From Megascapheus bottae (taxonomy: Eukaryota; Chordata; Mammalia; Rodentia; Geomyidae), in assembly GCA_024803745.1 (NCBI GenBank), contig JANJXV010000030.1, forward strand, positions 2,065,001-2,129,000: a stretch of 64,000 nt of DNA. Reading direction: 5' to 3'. This document shows positions 1-12,900 of the stretch, piece by piece. The notes under the pieces are model-generated. The model was not told the origin of the DNA, ran no database searches, and saw only the letters and a program-made list of their open reading frames with translations. Within the stretch, counting starts at the first letter, position 1, and each line of letters opens with the position of its first letter. The translations under genes were made by a program, and so were the position numbers.

Positions 1-950
1 AGTATGTACTCTCCAGTTCTACTGGCCTACACCTGCTCCTTTATTCAAAATTCATCTTGAAGGCCATCTCCTCCAGGAAGCTCTCCCAGTCACTCCAGCG
101 AGCCTGATTCATTCTGCCCCTACTGAGCAGGACTACCTCCCGTCTATATGTCACATTCACTGTTACCTTTCCTACTTCGTACTGTCAGCTCAAAAGGGAA
201 GGCCTGTTTCGTGCATCTTTTTCACCTGAACAATGCACATCCTGGGGCCCTTGAACACAAATAATTAAGCATCCCACTGAAATAACACTGGTTTGTTTTG
301 CAGTATCTCTGACATACTCATTCAGCCACCTGAAGTAATCAGCAGTTCCTAAGTTGTTCATCAGATTAAGTATCATATTGAACTGATACTGCAACTTTGA
401 AAGTTACTAAGAAAATGGTCACAAATTACCTTCACTTTGCTCCATCCATTTCCATACAATATTCAAGTAGATTATGATAAACTTTGGACAGTTAAGAAAC
501 AATTAAGACAAAAGAAATACTAGGAAAGCGGAAACATGTGCAAGAGGATCTGAATTAAGGCAGATGATTGGAGGGAGAAATGGTGGGCAAATACAGTGGT
601 GATACTCAAGGTGCATATGTGAGGGCATAGGTGGAGTTAGGGTAGACAGAAAGAGGAGAGTGATGGAAGGGGTGACTCTGACCAAGATGCATCCTATTCA
701 TAGACTAATATGTCAAATTGCAACCCTCTGTGCAACCATTTGAAAATAATCTCTAAATGCTCTTTATGCTTTTTACATAGAATAACTTCATACTGCAAAA
801 AATAATTTTATTTTTGGTCACCATTCACTGGTTGCTGTTTTGTTTTTTTTTTAGGAAAAACCCTACAGGCTAAGCATTTTCTTCTGATTCAAAAAGGAAA
901 AATTAAATGGTCACAGTTAAAAATGTTTCTGAAGCAAACACAAAATCAAC
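1..950. other. ERO1B intron 9 (partial)
   Basis: AT-rich intronic sequence downstream of the microexon. I see no exon, SINE or other structure; the next ERO1B exon (FYTWLEGLC segment) is not here. Confidence 0.6.
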
Positions 951-954
951 TCAC

Positions 955-966
955 CATCATCTGCAC
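955..966 (-). CDS. ERO1B: ERO1B exon 9, 12-nt microexon
   Basis: Twelve bases between a TTTTAG acceptor and a GTGAGT donor. With the split base from exon 8 they encode G-A-D-D and leave one base over, matching G-E-D-D after the ...LAPSR segment of the human protein. The surrounding sequence shows no other candidate for these residues. The next exon is outside the window. Confidence 0.8.
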
Positions 967-3900
967 CTAAAAGAAAAAATAAGGCAAGATTTAGGAAACT
1001 TTTTTTGGGGGGGGGATCGAACTCAGGACACTTAGTAGGCAAGTGATTTGTCACTGAGCTACATCCCTCCCAGCCCCTAGGAAATTTTTATACAGTTCAG
1101 ATTTTCATCTTATTCAAGATCTTACTGCTCGTTGAACTATTCATTACATCCTGGACCCTGGTTGGTACGTAGTGATCTTACAAAAAAGGTTTCTTAACAA
1201 GAATATAAACCAAAGACCACAAGATTTGCACCCTTTATACAAAGCGCTAAATCTCAGGAAGCAGGTAAAATAATTCTAAAGACCACTGGTTTCAATAGGT
1301 AACATATGTAGGAAGTCACTCCTTGAGCCAGGTGCACGACGCATCTCAGAACACAGCTTCCTCATGTAGGAACACATCCCTCTTTCGCCCACAGCCTGAA
1401 AGAGAGCACCCAGAAACCACGACCACCAGAGGCTGGGCTCTGGCCCCCACAGCAGCAGCTGTTTCTTTCAGTGTTGTCTGACGGATTCCGACAGAACATT
1501 TCATGCTTTGAAAAAAAAAAAGGTTCTGCTAACTTAAAACACCATTGGGAAAACAGTGCCAAAGCCTAGCTGCTCTGACTCAGAGCAGAACTCTTCCTAA
1601 ACGCTGTCCTGTGAAAGAGAGACACTGTGGGGTAGCACTGCCATTCCACTTTACTTACAGAACTTCTACACTACTTCATTAAAAAATATTGTATATTTTT
1701 AAAGTCTCATGCCAAAGCCACACAGTGGCTCAAGCCTGTAATCCTAGCTACTCAAGAGGCTGAGATCTGAGGATCAAGGTTCGAAGCCAGCCCAGGCACA
1801 AAAGGACCTGAGACTCTTATCTCCGATTAATCTCTAGAATATGGGAAGTGGGGCTTGACTCAAGGGTAGGGTGGTAGCCTTGAGCTGAAGAGCTCAGGGA
1901 CAGCGCCTAGGCCTAGTTCAAGCCCCATGACTCACAAAAAAAAAAGTTTCATGCCAATTGCTTACACTTGTAATTCTAGCTACTCAGGGAGCTGAGATTA
2001 GGAGGATCAAGGTCCAAAGTTATCCAAATAGAAAAGTCCATGAGACTCCTGAACAAATAAATAATAACAAAACAAGAAAACAATAATTCAGGCCAGGCAC
2101 CAGTGGCTCACGCCTGTAATCCTAGGAAATCCCAGACAACCACAGCAATGCTCTGCCATTCAAACTGTACAGCAGCCACACATGCAACTTCAAGCTGGTA
2201 TATGTGGACTGCTCACATGGTCTACTAAATTTTATAGTTCCTAATTTAAGCTGGGTGCTGGTGGCCCATATAGTGGCCCAAACAGAGTACCAGCTGTGAA
2301 ATCTCAAGGCCCTGAATTCAAGTCCTGGTACCAGCACAAAAATGTCAAGTTCCTAGGTTTATGGACCAGCATAGCAGGAATTTAATACATGGCAGTAATT
2401 ACAGAAAATAAGTATGAAAATCCAGAAGCCCAATTGAGCCAATCTTATGCTCTGTGTGATTCAAATTAGACAAAATAAATTTGAAACTTTTTCATTATAA
2501 CATTTAATTACAAAGATTAAGAAGTCTCTAAAAGCATGAAAATGCATGAATATATTTAAAAACAAACCTCACCTCGGGTGGGTGCCAGAGGGTTTAAAGG
2601 ACGATACACAGATCGAGGCCTGAAAGAGCATAAAATCCAAACATGAGATGGTTCAACTTCTATGTCCTCTTTTCCACTGGAAGCAAGCATTCCCCTCCTC
2701 CACCTCCTCCCTGTTACTTGAAACAGTTCTCCTCATAGATGCTGTTCCACACTCTCCATGCTGAAGGGCCCTTGTAGCCAGTGTAGCGTTCCGGGTTCAG
2801 CAGCAGGTCCACATACTGGGCTGCAGGGGACCGCTCATCTGCACAGGAGACACCCATGAACCTAACACAGCTTATGGCGCTAGAGATGCACCCTCCACTG
2901 GAAAGGGCAGGTTGCTGAACTCGGGTGGGACTGGATTCTTAGCACCTGGGGCTCCCCACCCAGAGAGATTTAGCGTATCTGTGTGTCTCTACACAGCAGC
3001 TTGGATGCTCTCTTCCCGCCCCTCTTCCTCTCATTTTTCACATTGAGTCATTTGTTCACCTCCCAATTATAAATGACAGATGTGTACTACCATACTTGTT
3101 TAATTTTGATTAGTTGTTTTGGTTTGCATGTGTTTTTTGGTGTATTTTGATACAGTTTTTTTCGTTCTTGTTTCCCTAATACTGAGGTTTGAACACAGGG
3201 TCTCACACATGCTAGGCAGGAACTCTACCACTTGACCCAGACCCCCACCTCTCTTTCCTTTATTTTTCAAATAGGTTCTCGTTCTCTCTCTCTCTCCCCT
3301 CCCCGCCCCCCTCTCCCGGCCCTGTCATGGGGCTTGGACTCTGGGCCTGGGTGCTGTCCCTGAGCTCTACAGCTCAAGGCTACTGCCCTACCCATTCACC
3401 ACAGCACCACTTCCAGTTTTCTAGTGGTTAATTGGAGATAAGAGTCTCATGTTCATTAGTGCGCAAGCTGGCTTTGAACCGAGATCCTCACATCTCAGCC
3501 TCCTGAGTAGCTAGGATTATAGGTGTGAGCCACTGCGCCTGGCTAATGGCTTTTTAAATTTTTAAAATCCTCTAATAATTTTACGAATCATAAAAAGGAT
3601 AGGTTTTGTTAGCCAAATCTGGCCCACTGCCAATTGTGATACAGAAATGTTCTTGGTGCACAGGAGCTTCATTTGTTTACCTACAGCTTTCACGCCTAGA
3701 AGTGGACCAAAGCAGTTGCTAACTACACCTGCAGCTTTCACATCCTAATTGCTGGACACAGCAGTTGCTAACTATATAGCTTCTCTACACAGCTACGGCT
3801 GTACTATTCACTCCAATCATCCTATTCACACCCCTACTATGCCTCCTGCCAGAGTTTTCTCTTCCTCCTCCCTCTACAAAGTTGTCCTTTCTATCTGACC

Positions 3901-6900
3901 GTGTTCCTTTATCTAAAGACCTAGACTTTGTCATCCCTCATTCTGAGAATTATTGCCCTAGATGCAGGATTTTTCCCTCCATGGAAGGTCTGCAGGAGAC
4001 AGCAGATAACTGTGGGAAGAACACACATGTGGACACTGCTCCAGGACTGATGCCTGCCTCAGCCTCCCGTTATCATGTGATCTTGGGTAAGTTATTTAGC
4101 CTTTTTAGCACTTACAGAGGATCTCAAATGCAGGCTTTCATTAAATGCTATTATGCATAAGGTCTACATCACGAAATCCAGTGCTAAAGCTGAAACTCAG
4201 ATGATAATTTGATAGATTTAAGTGTCTTACAAAAGTGTTAAGGTTAAAATAATTCTAAGTTTATTACCATCAAGTTCACAAAAGTGATCCTGTGAATCAT
4301 CATATCGTGCCCAGTCAATGAAAGCTTCTTTGCTTTGGTTACTATGGGAAAGAGGAATAAAAAAGAAATTATTAAATTTGGGGTTGAGACTGTCAACAGT
4401 GCATTCTAGTGTACTAAAATAGATAATCTGAGGTCACATACTTATTAGATAATGGCCCAAGTTCTATTATTAGTGGTTACATGAAGGAACTTTAAAAAGA
4501 TAATTTCCAGTCAGGTGCTGATGGGTCACATCTGTAATCCTAGCTACTCAGGATGCTAAGATCTGAGGATCATAGTTCAAGGCCAGCTAGGGCAGGAAAG
4601 GCCATGAGACTCTTTTTCTCCAATTAACCACCAGAAAACCAGAAGTGGCACTGTGGCTCAAAGTGGTAGAGCAAAAGAGCCCAGAGATAGCACCCTAGGC
4701 CTTGAGTTCAAGCTCTACAATAAAAAAAAAAAGGAGGGGTGCTATGGCTCAAGGATCTGGGCACTGTCCTTAAGCTTTTTTGCTCAAGGCTAGTACTCTA
4801 CAACTTTGAGCCACTGCTCTACTTCCAGTTTTTAGGCAGTTAATTGAAAGTAAGGGTCTCACAGACTTGCTTCCCAGGGCTGGCTTTGAATCATGACCCT
4901 CAGATCTCAGCCTCCTGCGTAGGTAGGATTACTAGGTGTCAGCCACCAGCACCACACTTAACTTTTTTTTTTTTTTTGCAGGTCCTAGGGTTTGAACTCT
5001 GGGCCTGGATGCTATCCCTGGGCTTTTGTGCCTAAGGCTAGCTAGCAAGCTACTATTTGAGCTACAGCTCCATTTCTGATACTATTTTGTAATTTAGTAA
5101 AGATGAGAGTCTAAGGCCTTTTCTGCTGGCTTTGAACCACATCCTCAGATCTCAGCCTCCTGAGTAGCTAGGACTACAAGTGTGAGTCACCACCACCAAT
5201 TTCATGTGTCTTTTTTTCTTTTTAAAACAATAAAAGTTAGTAGGAATGGAGCCATAAACCCTGTCATCTGAGCAATCTTATAAATTTCTTTTTGAACATA
5301 TTTACAACTGATGATATGTGCTACAAATTAAAGGGCAAATCAGGCAAAGAGGCCAAACTATTACGAAATTCAAAATTCTGGATAAATAACTTAAAAGCTG
5401 ATTGGTTAAAAGTAATAGTTACCCAAATCACATGAAAAACGTGGGGCTTAGACTCTGGGCCTGGGCACTGTCCCTCAGCTATACAGCTCAAGGCTACCTC
5501 CCTACCCCTGAGCCACAGCCCCACTTCCTGTTTTCTAGTGATTAACTGGAGATAAAAGTCACATGTTTTGTTCTTTAGTGCCTGGGCTGGCTTTGAACCA
5601 CAATCCTCAGATCTCAGCCTCTTGAGTAGCTGGGACTACAGAAGTGAGGCACCCCTCCCGGCTTAAGAAAAACATTTTTTATACAAACTAAGAAATATTT
5701 TCTTACTACTACTAAAATAAAACTTGCCTTAATGTGCTGTTAATTGCTCCCAGTTTAGTTGCTTGCTCACAATCTTCTAATTCTTTGGTATTATTTACCA
5801 CTTTCAAGTACTGCAAAGAAGTTCATAACAAATTTAATAGTATGATCTTTCTTTTCCAGCTTCTACTAGCAGAAAATATGTCAGTGATAACATCAGATGA
5901 CACATCTATTATTTAAAAAATAAACCTTAATATGTTGTTTGTTTGGTTGTTTTTTTTTTTGCCAGTCCTGGGCACTGTCCTTGGACTTTCTCAAGGCTAG
6001 CACTCTACCACTTGAGCCTCAGCACCACTTCCGGCTTTTTTCTATGTATGTGGGGTACCGAGGACTCAAACCTGGATTTTCGTGCATGCTAGGCAACCAC
6101 TCTACCACTAGGCCAAACTCCCAGCCCCAGTTTGGTTGGGATTTTTTGGCCAGTCTTGGGCCTTGAGCTCAGGGCCTGAGCACTGTTCTTGGGTTTTCTC
6201 AAGGCTAGAACTCTGCCACTTGAGCCACAGCACCACTTCTGGCTTTTGTTTTTCTATGTATGTGGTATTAAGGAATCAAACCCGGATCTTCATGCATGCT
6301 AGGCAAGCACTCTACCATTAGGACAAACTCCCAGCCCCCTTAATATGTTTTTACATGATGACAAACATCTAACAATTTTAAAAATGGTACAAATTTATTT
6401 CAGTACAAATAGATCTAGAAAGCAAATTCAGAAAGTAAAAAAAGTTGCAGAATGCAAAAACATTGCACATGTAAGAAAGTTTAATACAAATGAGGCATAA
6501 ATAAGCAGACAATAGCCAGGTGAGGTGGCTCACACCTGTAATCCTAGCTACTCAGGAGGCTGAGATCTGAGGATCGCAGTTCAAAGCCAGCCTGGGAACT
6601 AAAGTCCATGAGACTCTTCCAATTAACCACCAGAAAACAGGAAGTATCCCTGTGGCTCCAGGGGTAAGGTGGTAGCTTTGAGCTGAAGAGCTAAGGGACA
6701 ACACCCAGGCCCAGAGTTCAAGCCCCACAACTCACAAAAAATAAAATAAAATAAAATAAGCATACATTAAAATTTGAAGTTAAAAATGTTGGTAATAAAC
6801 TGAGAACTCACTTGGGAAAGAAATTTGACAAACATATATCTGGAGTTATGAGAATGCAAAATCCTTAAACAAAAGACATATCCCAAGGCAAAAACTGTTT

Positions 6901-9900
6901 TTTTTTTAAATATATGTTACAACCACTTTAGAAAAGTACTTGGTACATTAATGCTGAGAAAAGGGAACCCTATGGTTCAGCAATCCTACTTGTAAATGTA
7001 CACAAAAACTTATGCCATGTCCACATTGAGAAAAAGATACAACTTCCAGTACATCATTATTGTGTAACAGTGAAAAGCAGGAAACAAGTCCTGAACAGCC
7101 CTGGCTGTTGAATCATACAACTGACTATACAGCTAGACAAAACAATTCACTGGAAGTGGTGCTGTGGCTCAAGTGGTAGAGTGCTAGCCTTGAACTAAAG
7201 AGCTCAGGGATATTACCAAGGCCCAGAGTTCAAGCCCCACGACCGACCGACAGACATAGACAGATAGACAGACAGACAGACAGACAGACACAGACACACA
7301 CACACACACATACACGTATACAAAGCTGGGCGTGGTGGCTGATGCCTATAACGCTAGCTACTCAGGGGGGCTCAGATCTAAGGATCAAGGTTTAAAGCCA
7401 GCCCCAGCACTATAAAGCCAAAGCCATGAGACTCTTATCTCCAATTAATCTCTAGAAAACAGAAGTGGGGCCTGGGGCCCTGGCTCAAGCGTAGGGCAGT
7501 AGCCTTGAGCTGAAGAGCTCAGGGACAGTAACCAGTCCCAGAGTTCAAGCCCCATGACCCACCCCCCCACTCAAAAAAAAAAATAAGAAAAACTAAAGTT
7601 TTACACAAGATAATCATACACTGCTTTATTATAGGTACATGTGCAATAAAAGTACATTACACTACTTATTGACAAATACACATGCAGTAAGAATGAAACT
7701 ATGCAAAGACACTATAAACGTGGGTGATGGGAGTAGAATTTGGAAGGTTTTTGGTGGGGGATATTCAACTCTCTATATTGATTATAGTATGTAATAATAC
7801 AAGAAAGTAAATGGAAATATATGCCACAGCAAGAACTAGAAGAACATACAGAGGAAGACAGAAAGAGTGTTATGAAGACATGTATCATGAAAGAACAATT
7901 GTGAAAGATTAGCAGTAAACTGTTAAAGGTATGAGTAGTTGCTTATATGAATAAAAGTGTTATCTTTAATACAGAAACAGTTTAACACCACTTCAAAGCA
8001 TTTTGCTTAAAACATTATTGAGGGGCAGGAGTGTGGCCTAGTGGTATACTGCTTGCCTAGCATGCACAAAGCCCTGGGTTCAATTTCTCCATACCACATT
8101 CACAGAAAAAGCAGGAAGTGGTGCTGTGGCTTAAGTGGAAGAATACTAGCCTTGAGAAAGCTCAAGGACAATCAGTGCTTAGGCCCTGGGTTCAAGCCCC
8201 AAGACTGGAAAAAAATAATTGTGATAATTAGTTTCTTTACACAACAGAATTCTGAATCTAACATGGAGGCAAGTTCAAACAGAAGACTAAAAATACATTT
8301 GTGCTGAAATAGCAGACAATCTGATACTTTTATAGTTACATTTACAACTATTCTAGGGGTTCCACAAGAAATTCGGAATGTACAACCTTTGCTTACTTCA
8401 AAACTGAGGGATTTGAAATTCTGAGGTCAAATGTCTACTATCCCCCAAGACCATGTTTGATTATCTACTGCAAGCACTGTCAGGCATTATAAAGTGTTAG
8501 CAATGACTTCTTCCCTTGGCTCTCTCCCCCTGCACCCTGGAAATCCCTGCCCAGCACCTGTAACCCTGGCAGCAGGCATGCCTGGGGGCAGTGGGAGGTC
8601 CCCACTGAGGTATTTCTCCATCCTCTGAGATCACATCCACTTCCACTGTGTCTTTACACCTCCCCCAATATAATTTCTCACTTCCTGCCCTGAGCTCTCT
8701 TGCTCGCCTGACTCCATATTGGGCGGCAGGAGTCTGCTCTTTCCTTACGCAATAAACCCTCTTCTGAACTGCGTGGAGTTTCCTTTCGGCAGACCTTACA
8801 TAAAGAACAAGTATGGATACATAAAGCAGAAGCACTCAAGGAAAAAAAAAGAGACTCACCTTATTAGAATGTCCGGCTTTAATTCCAACTGGAATTTTAC
8901 TCTAAAAAGGATAACAACAAGAATTTGAAGTGATCCAGAGTATTTTAGTGAAGGGCCAGGGGACATAAATTCATTTAAATTGTGTTTTCACAGTGTTTCT
9001 ACAGGTTAAAAACAAAGGTATTTCAATTTACAGACTTGTAAGTCAAAGCATAGAAAACGGGATGATAGATACAGAATCAAAATCAACTCTTAAGAAGTAT
9101 CAAATGGCTATTTCTTCTCTCTCTCTCTCTCTCTCTCTCACTCTATCTCTTCCTTTTTTGTGGATTGTAGGTCTTGAACTCAAGGACTGGGTGCTGTCCT
9201 TGAGTTCAAGTCTATCACTCTACCACTTTGAGCTACAGCACCACTTCTGGTTTTCTAGTGGTTAACTGGACTAAGAGTGTTTCTTCCCTGGGCTGGATTT
9301 GAACCATGATCCTCATGATCTCAGCCTCCTGGGTAGCTAGGATTACAGGTGCCAGCCACTGGCACCCAACTAGGCTTTGCATTCTTGTTGCTTGGCCTTT
9401 TTCACTCATTAGTGGTGCTGTACCACTTGGGCCATGTCTCCACTCTCAGCGTTTTGCTGATTATCTGGAAATAAAAAGTACCAAGGGCATCATGCCCAAC
9501 CAGGCCACAGATTTCCCAGCTAATGTTTTTGTTTTTTGATTTTTACTACTGTTAATGATAACAAACATGACTAAGTTAAAAAATAAAATAATAAAAAAAT
9601 CACAACTAACTGTTGAGGGGAAAGCATAAAATTATGCTACATGTCAAAAGTCAAAGTTTAAAGCTAAGCACAGTAGCTCACGCCTGTAATCCTAGCTACT
9701 CAGGAGGCTGACATCTGAGGATCGTGATTTAAAGCCATCCCAGGCACCAAAGTCTGTGAGACACTCTTATCTACAATTAACCACCAGAAAACCAGAAGTG
9801 GCTCTGTGGCTCAAGAGTAGGGCAGTGGCCTTGAGCTAAAGAGCTCAGGGATAGCGCCCAGGCCCAGAGTTCAAGCCCACGATCAACAAAAAAAGTCAAA

Positions 9901-12900
9901 GTTTAAGAGCTAGAGGTACAGCTCAGTATAAGCCTGTTTAATTTACATAAAGAAGAGTCTAAAATAAAGCATCCTTTTGGCAGTCTACTCTTTAATAAAC
10001 AGCAACGAGACCACTCTGATGGTAAGTTTAGTGCAAACCTTCAATGATCTGGTCATTACAGAAAGACAGCATACAAATATGCTGACAAGTCGGAATCAGT
10101 TGATATTAATGTACAGAAAATGTCTATTGTAAAGTCCAAGTGATGCTGGAGGCAATGGCATGTGCTTTATAATCCTAGATACTCAAGGAAAAAGAGACAG
10201 GAGGATTTCAGTTTGAAACCAGCCTGAACACTTATGTGAGACCCTCTCTAAAAGACAACTAAGGGGGGGACAGTAGTTTGGCCTAGTGGTAGAGTGCTTG
10301 CCTAGCATGCACGAAGACCCGGGTTCGATTCCTCGGCACCACATACATAGAAAAAAAAAAAGCCAGAAGTGGTGCTGAGGCTCAAGTGGTAGTGCTCTAG
10401 CCTTGAGAAAGTCCAAGGACAGTGCTCAGGCCCTGAGCTCAAGCCCAGGACTGGCAAAAAAAAAAAAAAAAAAAAAAAAAGACAACTAAGGGCTGGGAGT
10501 TTAGCCTGGTGGCAGAGTGCTTGCCTAGCATGCACAAAGACCTAGGTTCGATTCCTTGGTACCACATACATAGAAAACAAGCAGAAATGGTGCTGTGGCT
10601 CAAGTGTTAGAGCTTTAGCCTTCAAAAAGCCCAAGGACAGTGGCTGAGGCCCCGATCAGGTTCAAGACCCAGGACTGGCAAAAAAAAAAAAAAAAAAAAA
10701 ACAGATGGGTGGGGGGGGAGGGAAATGGGGACCAAGACATGAGAAAGGGTAATAGTGTTTGTGAAGTAATGCACCTTCTATCTAGTGAATATAATGTAAC
10801 CCTTCTATTAATTACAATAAAAATATATGAAAAAAAAAGACAACTAAAAGCAAAAGAACTGAGTACCTGGCTCAAGTGATAAAGCACAAGACCCTGAGTT
10901 CATTATCAGTATTATTAAAAACAAAAAAAGTCCAAGAGAATGCAAATTTTCCCGTGTTATTTTTTTATACCTCTGGACATGGTTCCACATGGCAGTCTTT
11001 TATTGAACAATGGCCATCTTCTGCCCAGAAAGGACATGGTCGCTTCAGATTAACCTTGAGAAAGAACAAATTATTGTTAGGAAAATAGATTATAATTACA
11101 AAATATTTGCAGATGTCACTGGTGATGAGATAAGAAGGAAAACCTTCTTATCCTTGTGGTACCTACATAGTTTAGATATAAGTCACTGTGGTTCTTCATA
11201 TACCTGAAGGAAATATTAATTTTTAAAGTAGATAGTATTAGTCCTCTGACACTTGAAAAAAGAAGTTATATTCACTGCTCACCTGATGCATTACAGTCGC
11301 TAGACAACCTGAGGATGTCTTAATGTTCCCAGTCCCCTCCTTTGCTCCACGGGAGGGCTCTGAGGCAGATGCCTTGATCAGACTGCTCTCTCTGAACCTG
11401 GGGAGATAGCTGCTGAATGTGTGTAGGGCTATGGCCCCTCTTGTTTTGTGGAAAGTAACTCTTAACTTAGTTTCTCTGCAAGAAAAGAAGGAACTAGGAT
11501 ATGCCTCTAGTACTCCAACTTCGGCAACCCTGGCTCCCATTACATTCTCTCCGGGCAGCAGTATGACCTGATGCTAATTTCTTGGGTGCCATTGAAACAG
11601 ACTGGGCAAACAGAGTTTAGAAAGCATTTGAATTATCTGGCCCACTGACTAGGAACATCCACAGTGTAACAAAGCTGGAGAGAGGTTCCTCCCTGACATC
11701 CAGTAACAGAGTCAAGGAAAACAGATATGACAGAAAACAAATCCACATGTAGGAAATTCAACAGACAGTTAAGAGGGTGAATCTTAGAGACTTGTACAAG
11801 AAGGTAGGTATTACAGCTGACATTTCTATTGAGACTTGAATTTCCCTTTTGCTCAATCCCAATTCCACTGCTTCCTTTCCCTTCTCTAAATTGTCTGTCC
11901 CAAGAGTAACCTGTGATTAGCTATTTGTACACCAATTATTATTTTATCTGCTTCCAAGGAACCTAACCTAGACAACTTGTCTGGCTCCAGGAAAAGATTT
12001 ACAAAAAATGTATTGGTAGAGTGTGAGTGTGTGTGTGCACATGTGTAGCTAGGATTACAGGCATGAGCAACCATGCCTGGCTTATAGCCACATTTAAAGA
12101 TTGGTGCTGCCTTTAATTATTGCTGGTTATTTTGTGAGGTGTGCAGTAAGACCACTGCTGGATTAGGCAGTAATTCTGCAATATTATTGGGATGGGTATT
12201 TACTGCATCCTTAGCCTGTGAGCCAGCCCTCCTAAAAAGCTCCCAGCACAGGGCTGCTGCTGGGACCCTCTGCTGTGCCACCAAGGCCAGCATGGAGCCA
12301 CCTCTAAACCTGGGTGGGTATGTCCAGAATGGCAGAACACTATGTTAAAGAAATGTTTAACCTATGGTAAAGACTCTTAAGTCTCAGCTCAAAACCAAAA
12401 CTGAAAGATGAGGAAGTCCCCAAACACAGGAAGGGGGTTCAGCATCTCAATGTTTACAAAACTGACAGTATTTCACTGTGATACTTTACTACTTCAAGTT
12501 ATATAAAAGTAACATCTGCAGACAACTATATAAGAATCTTTGCTAGCAACAGAATTTAAACATTTTAATCTTACCTTGTAATAACGAAAATAATCTCTCT
12601 CTTGTAATTTTTTTATTTTGGGGAAGATTTTGTAGGTGTTGAAGTTATCAATGCTGTCAATATCACACAAGCAATCATCCAGAACGCCAGCCACCTAGAA
12701 TTTACATGTATATAAAGTATGAATAGTCCTTATGCTTTAACATGAATAAATCTGTATTTTATAAGAAGCTAATAACTCATTCAAGTTAGGGAATATTTGA
12801 TAATTAAGATTCATAACATTAAAGCAGACACTTATTTTTAACCACTTGTTTTGGCCTGAACTCAGGGACTGGGCATTGTCCCTGAGCTTTTTTGTTTAAG

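Noticed and set aside
185..394. Minus-strand frame with NNLGTADYFRWLNEYVRD as a possible further ERO1B exon
   Set aside because: It does not match the expected ERO1B residues after GEDD, and no suitable splice sites were seen.
8497..8835. 112-codon minus frame over the LTR
   Set aside because: It covers a terminal repeat with no retroviral domain and does not correspond to a protein.
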